A stretch of 17,783 bases of DNA, taken from a bacterium (GTDB lineage: Bacteria > SZUA-79 > Acidulodesulfobacterales > Acidulodesulfobacteraceae). The position numbers were made by a program, and so were the translations under genes. Where the stretch lies: positions 1 through 17,783 of the forward strand of contig JAJZYC010000012.1 in the NCBI GenBank assembly GCA_021806125.1. The letters run 5' to 3'. Under the pieces are notes generated by a model that was not told the origin of the DNA, made no database searches, and worked only from the letters and a program-made list of their open reading frames with translations. Below are positions 15,059 through 17,783 of this stretch, one piece after another; the stretch's first letter is position 1; each line of letters starts with the position of its first letter.

Positions 15059-15427
15059 ATGAAAAACTATACCGTATTAATCGTGGAAGACTCTATAGTC
15101 GTTATAAAATTTTTGGCGGCTGTTTTTAAAAATGCCGGTTTCAGGGTTAAGACCGCTTCGGACGGATTCGAGGCTTTAGAAAAAGCTATAAAAGACGATA
15201 TAAATTTAATAGTAACCGATTTGAATATGCCTCAAATGGACGGCATAACGCTGTTAAAAAATCTTAAGGAAAACGAAGATACTAAGAAAATTCCGGTAAT
15301 ACTTATGTCTTCGAATACGCCCGACAAAAAGGAAATTTCGGGCAGTTACGCTTTTCTGCAAAAGCCGTTTAAAGAAAGCGAAATGATAGGAATCGCAAAA
15401 AAAGCCGTTAAAGATATTTACGGCTAA
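15059..15427 (+). CDS. CheY-like stand-alone response regulator receiver
   Basis: A single receiver domain of 122 residues with no output domain. The acidic pocket is E10-D11, the phosphoacceptor is D54 (in VTDLNMPQMDG), the conserved hydroxyl is S84/S85, and the conserved lysine is K102 (in QKPF). The segment before that lysine is shortened (GSYAFLQKP) compared with the usual AGAxxYLxKP. I chose the ATG at 15059, with GGCGGGGG at 15043-15049 upstream; the same frame extends to a GTG at 15011 inside cheR, which has no support. It could be a second CheY, a phosphate sink or a CheV-independent adaptor. It is less like motor-binding CheY than the next gene. It follows cheR by 16 nt. Confidence 0.9.
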   Translation: MKNYTVLIVEDSIVVIKFLAAVFKNAGFRVKTASDGFEALEKAIKDDINLIVTDLNMPQMDGITLLKNLKENEDTKKIPVILMSSNTPDKKEISGSYAFLQKPFKESEMIGIAKKAVKDIYG

Positions 15428-15439
15428 AATAATAACATG

Positions 15440-15468
15440 TTGATAAAAACAAAATTTTTTATTATAAT
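15440..15468 (+). promoter_or_regulatory. Sigma-70-type promoter for cheY-cheA
   Basis: TTGATA (15440-15445), a 17-nt spacer, and TATAAT (15463-15468) match 11 of 12 consensus positions in the 68-nt gap between the two receiver genes. Transcription would start near 15475, about 20 nt before the cheY ATG, leaving room for its AAAGGA. No transcription terminator is evident upstream, so read-through from cheR is also likely. Confidence 0.6.
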
Positions 15469-15495
15469 TTTAAATATTTTAAAAGGACACCAAAT

Positions 15496-15879
15496 ATGGC
15501 ATTCGACCTTTCTATGAAAATTCTCGTTGTGGACGATTTTTCCACTATGAGAAGAATAATAAAAAATATTTTAAAGCAGATAGGCTTCACCAGTATAGAC
15601 GAAGCGGAAAACGGCGAAATAGCCCTGTCTAAAATTGGAGACGGAAATTACGATTTCGTCATTTCGGACTGGAATATGCCCGAAATGACCGGTATAGAAC
15701 TTTTAAAAAGAGTAAGGGCGAACGAAGCCACCAAAGACCTGCCTTTTTTAATGGTTACGGCGGAAGCGAAAAAGGAAAACGTAGTAGAAGCGGTTAAAGC
15801 GGGAGTAAATAACTATATAGTCAAACCTTTTACGGCGGAAGTTCTTCAGGAAAAGATCTCAAAGATTTTTCCGGATTAA
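15496..15879 (+). CDS. cheY: Chemotaxis response regulator CheY
   Basis: CheY is phosphorylated by CheA and binds FliM to alter rotation. The 127-residue product is canonical: D13-D14 in the acidic pocket (VVDDFSTMRR), phosphoacceptor D58 (SDWNMPEMTG), T88 (MVTAEA), Y107 and K110 (NNYIVKPF), plus the WNMP signature of motor-binding CheY proteins. AAAGGA at 15482-15487 supports the ATG at 15496, preceded by a good sigma-70-type promoter. cheA begins 27 nt after its stop. With the intact N-terminal peptide of FliM, this is the likely motor-output regulator of the cluster. Confidence 0.97.
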   Translation: MAFDLSMKILVVDDFSTMRRIIKNILKQIGFTSIDEAENGEIALSKIGDGNYDFVISDWNMPEMTGIELLKRVRANEATKDLPFLMVTAEAKKENVVEAVKAGVNNYIVKPFTAEVLQEKISKIFPD

Positions 15880-15906
15880 ACGATAATACTTTAAGGGTGA
15901 TATTAA

Positions 15907-17783
15907 ATGATAGACGATTCGATGAAGGAAATTGTCAACGATTTTATTCAGGAAGCCCTCGAACTTCTTGAGAGCCTTAACGAAAATTTTATAGAGCTCG
16001 AAAAACAGCCCGATAATAAAGAAATTTTAAACACGATATTCAGAGCCGCTCATACCGTAAAAGGCTCGGCCGGTTTCTTAGGCTTTCAGAACATAGTGGA
16101 GCTTGCCCACAGCGCCGAAAATATTCTTAATAAACTGAGGCAGGGAGAAATCAGCCTTACGTCAGAAATGACGGACGAACTGCTTAAGACTATGGATATT
16201 CTTAAGTCTATGATAATAACGGTATCGGAAACAGGTTCGGAAGGCGAGCCTCCGGAAGGCAATGCGGAACTCATCGGGAAATTAAACGCTTTATCGGAAG
16301 GCTTATCCTCTTCTATTCCCGCCGCAGTTCAACCGGAAGTAAAAAAAGAAAGCCTTGCCGTTTCGGAAACCGAAGCATCCGCTCCGGCTTCTGCGGAAAG
16401 TCCGGCCGCCCCGGCGCAGAATAGCGATTCTTTACAGGCTTCGCCTGCCGCAGGCGGCACTCCTTCAGGCAAAAAAAAGGCGAGAAGTTTAGGCGATATA
16501 CTTCTTGAAGACAACCTTATTTCCAAAGAAGAATTAGAAGAGATTTATAAAGAAAAAGAAGAGGAAGAACGTAAAGAGGGAAAAGAAAAAGCCGCAGAAG
16601 AGCATCCCGGCGTTAAAACTTTACCCGACGGGGAGATTCCGGAAATTTCCGCCGAAGAAATTATGCATCCGTCCGTATCCGAAACGCCCCCTCTTTCTTC
16701 CGCGCCTTCCGGCAAGCCCGTACAGCCGGCTCCGGTCCAACAGGCAGAACCTGTACAACAGCCGCCGGTCGGCAAGAAACCGGCTCCAGCCGCGGCTCCG
16801 GCTCCGCCGCCCGAACTGAAAGAAACGACTATCAGGGTGGACATAGAAAGGCTCGATAACGTTATGAATCTTGTCGGCGAATTAGTTCTAGCAAGGAACA
16901 GGCTGTTCAACATTTCGTCTAAATTGGAAATAAAATACGCCGACGACGACCTTTCGTCTGCGCTGGCGCAGGTGGTCGCGGGACTAAACCTCGTAACGAC
17001 CGACCTTCAGCTTGCTGTTATGAAAACAAGGATGCAGCCCGTTAAAAAGGTTTTCAGCAAATTTCCGAGAATGGTCAGGGACCTTTCGCGTGAATTGGGC
17101 AAAGACATGGAACTGCTTATATCGGGCGAAGAAACCGAATTAGATAAATCCGTCATAGAAGAAATAGGCGACCCGTTAGTTCATTTAATCAGAAACAGCG
17201 TGGACCACGGCATAGAGGATAAAGAAGCAAGAAAAGCCGCCGGAAAACCGGAAAAAGGCACGATAAAGCTGAGCGCGGAGCATGAAGGAAATTATATTAT
17301 AATATCCGTTATAGACGACGGCAAGGGTATGGATCCTGCCGTAATTAAAAGAAAAGCCGTGGAAAAAGGCGTGATGGACGAAAAATCGGCGGCGAGCCTT
17401 TCCGATAAAGATGCACTAAATCTTATTTTTGCCCCCGGATTCAGCACCAAAGACAAGGCTACGGAAATTTCGGGCAGAGGCGTAGGAATGGACGTCGTAA
17501 AAACGAATATTCAGAAGCTTAACGGAATCATCGAAATTAATTCCGAGCCGGGACAGGGTTCGGGCATTATATTAAAGCTCCCCCTGACTGTCGCGATAAT
17601 CCAGACTCTTATCGTAGGAATAGCCGACGAAGTTTTCGCAATACCTCTTAATTCCGTAGTAGAAACGCTCAGAATAAAAGAATCTACCATTCAGACCATA
17701 GACAAGCACGAAGTTATAAATTTAAGGAAATCGGTCCTGTCCCTTCTAAGGCTCGGAGACGAATTCGGAGTGGCCGGAAGCGG
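15907..17783 (+). CDS. cheA: Chemotaxis histidine kinase CheA, truncated by window end
   Basis: CheA autophosphorylates in response to receptors and passes the phosphate to CheY (and CheB). The first 625 codons are present and no stop is reached. Domains: HPt P1 (1-105) with phosphorylatable H49 in FRAAHTVKGSAGFLGF; a long Pro/Ala/Glu-rich linker (110-305) with no recognisable P2 CheY-binding domain, containing RSLGDILLEDNLISKEELEE (193-212); P3 dimerisation (306-380, RVDIERLDNVMNLVGELVLA); P4 kinase with N-box HLIRNSVDHGIE (426-437), G1 DDGKGMD (470-476), and FAPGFSTKDKATEISGRGVG (508-527); and the start of the CheW-like P5 (566 onward, QTLIVGIADEVFAIPLNSVV). The ATG at 15907 has AAGG about 10 nt upstream. 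The C-terminus, and any cheW or cheB, lies beyond the window. Confidence 0.97.
   Translation, partial: MIDDSMKEIVNDFIQEALELLESLNENFIELEKQPDNKEILNTIFRAAHTVKGSAGFLGFQNIVELAHSAENILNKLRQGEISLTSEMTDELLKTMDILKSMIITVSETGSEGEPPEGNAELIGKLNALSEGLSSSIPAAVQPEVKKESLAVSETEASAPASAESPAAPAQNSDSLQASPAAGGTPSGKKKARSLGDILLEDNLISKEELEEIYKEKEEEERKEGKEKAAEEHPGVKTLPDGEIPEISAEEIMHPSVSETPPLSSAPSGKPVQPAPVQQAEPVQQPPVGKKPAPAAAPAPPPELKETTIRVDIERLDNVMNLVGELVLARNRLFNISSKLEIKYADDDLSSALAQVVAGLNLVTTDLQLAVMKTRMQPVKKVFSKFPRMVRDLSRELGKDMELLISGEETELDKSVIEEIGDPLVHLIRNSVDHGIEDKEARKAAGKPEKGTIKLSAEHEGNYIIISVIDDGKGMDPAVIKRKAVEKGVMDEKSAASLSDKDALNLIFAPGFSTKDKATEISGRGVGMDVVKTNIQKLNGIIEINSEPGQGSGIILKLPLTVAIIQTLIVGIADEVFAIPLNSVVETLRIKESTIQTIDKHEVINLRKSVLSLLRLGDEFGVAGS

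Noticed and set aside
15424..15447. A sigma-28 promoter before cheY (CTAAA then GTTGATAA).
   Set aside because: The spacer is about 10 nt, too short for FliA; the overlapping TTGATA-N17-TATAAT is a much better match.
16086..16913. Long antisense ORFs opposite cheA, Ser/Gly/Ala-rich.
   Set aside because: They mirror the Pro/Ala/Glu-rich linker of CheA, whose reading frame is unbroken and domain-supported.

Overview
This window is one co-directional (all + strand) flagellar and chemotaxis gene cluster from a motile bacterium. FliL, FliM, FliN, FlhF/FlhG, a sigma-28 FliA and a -24/-12 (sigma-54) promoter together point to a Gram-negative lineage, most plausibly a deltaproteobacterial (Desulfobacterota-like) or neighbouring group. 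The DNA is moderately AT-rich, with many ATA isoleucine and AGA/AGG arginine codons. I cannot name the species from the sequence.

Layout. The window opens with the last 47 codons of a FliJ-like protein (1-144). A small exported coiled-coil protein of the MotE/YlxF type follows (198-608), with a sigma-70-like promoter ending at its start codon. A 192-nt AT-rich gap (609-800) carries a -24/-12 promoter (721-738) and, about 100 bp further upstream, an inverted repeat that could bind its activator. From there fliL-fliM-fliN-fliO-fliP run almost without gaps and often overlap. They give the stator-associated protein, the switch/C-ring proteins and the first export-gate components. A 137-bp palindromic repeat element with 14-bp perfect terminal inverted repeats (4974-5110) separates fliP from fliQ. 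Next come fliQ-fliR-flhB-flhA (rest of the export gate), flhF-flhG (placement and number control), fliA (sigma-28) and a 657-residue cytoplasmic alpha-solenoid (HEAT-like) protein of unknown function. The cluster ends with chemotaxis signalling genes: cheR, a CheY-like receiver, a canonical cheY behind its own sigma-70-type promoter, and a cheA that runs off the end.

How they work together. FliP/Q/R/FlhB/FlhA with FliO form the type III export gate; FliJ belongs to the associated ATPase complex. FliM/FliN form the switch that phosphorylated CheY binds. FliL and the MotE-like protein act around the motor/stator. FlhF/FlhG set flagellar position and number. FliA transcribes late genes. CheA/CheY/CheR link receptors to the switch.

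Most of this is a conventional flagellar locus. The least explained parts are the HEAT-like protein translationally coupled to fliA, an FlhF with degenerate G2/G3 motifs beside an FlhG that lacks the usual FlhF-activating N-terminal motif, a FliO with a large extra periplasmic domain, a CheA linker carrying a GspE-N-like motif, and the repeat between fliP and fliQ. I do not see a wholly new multi-gene system here.
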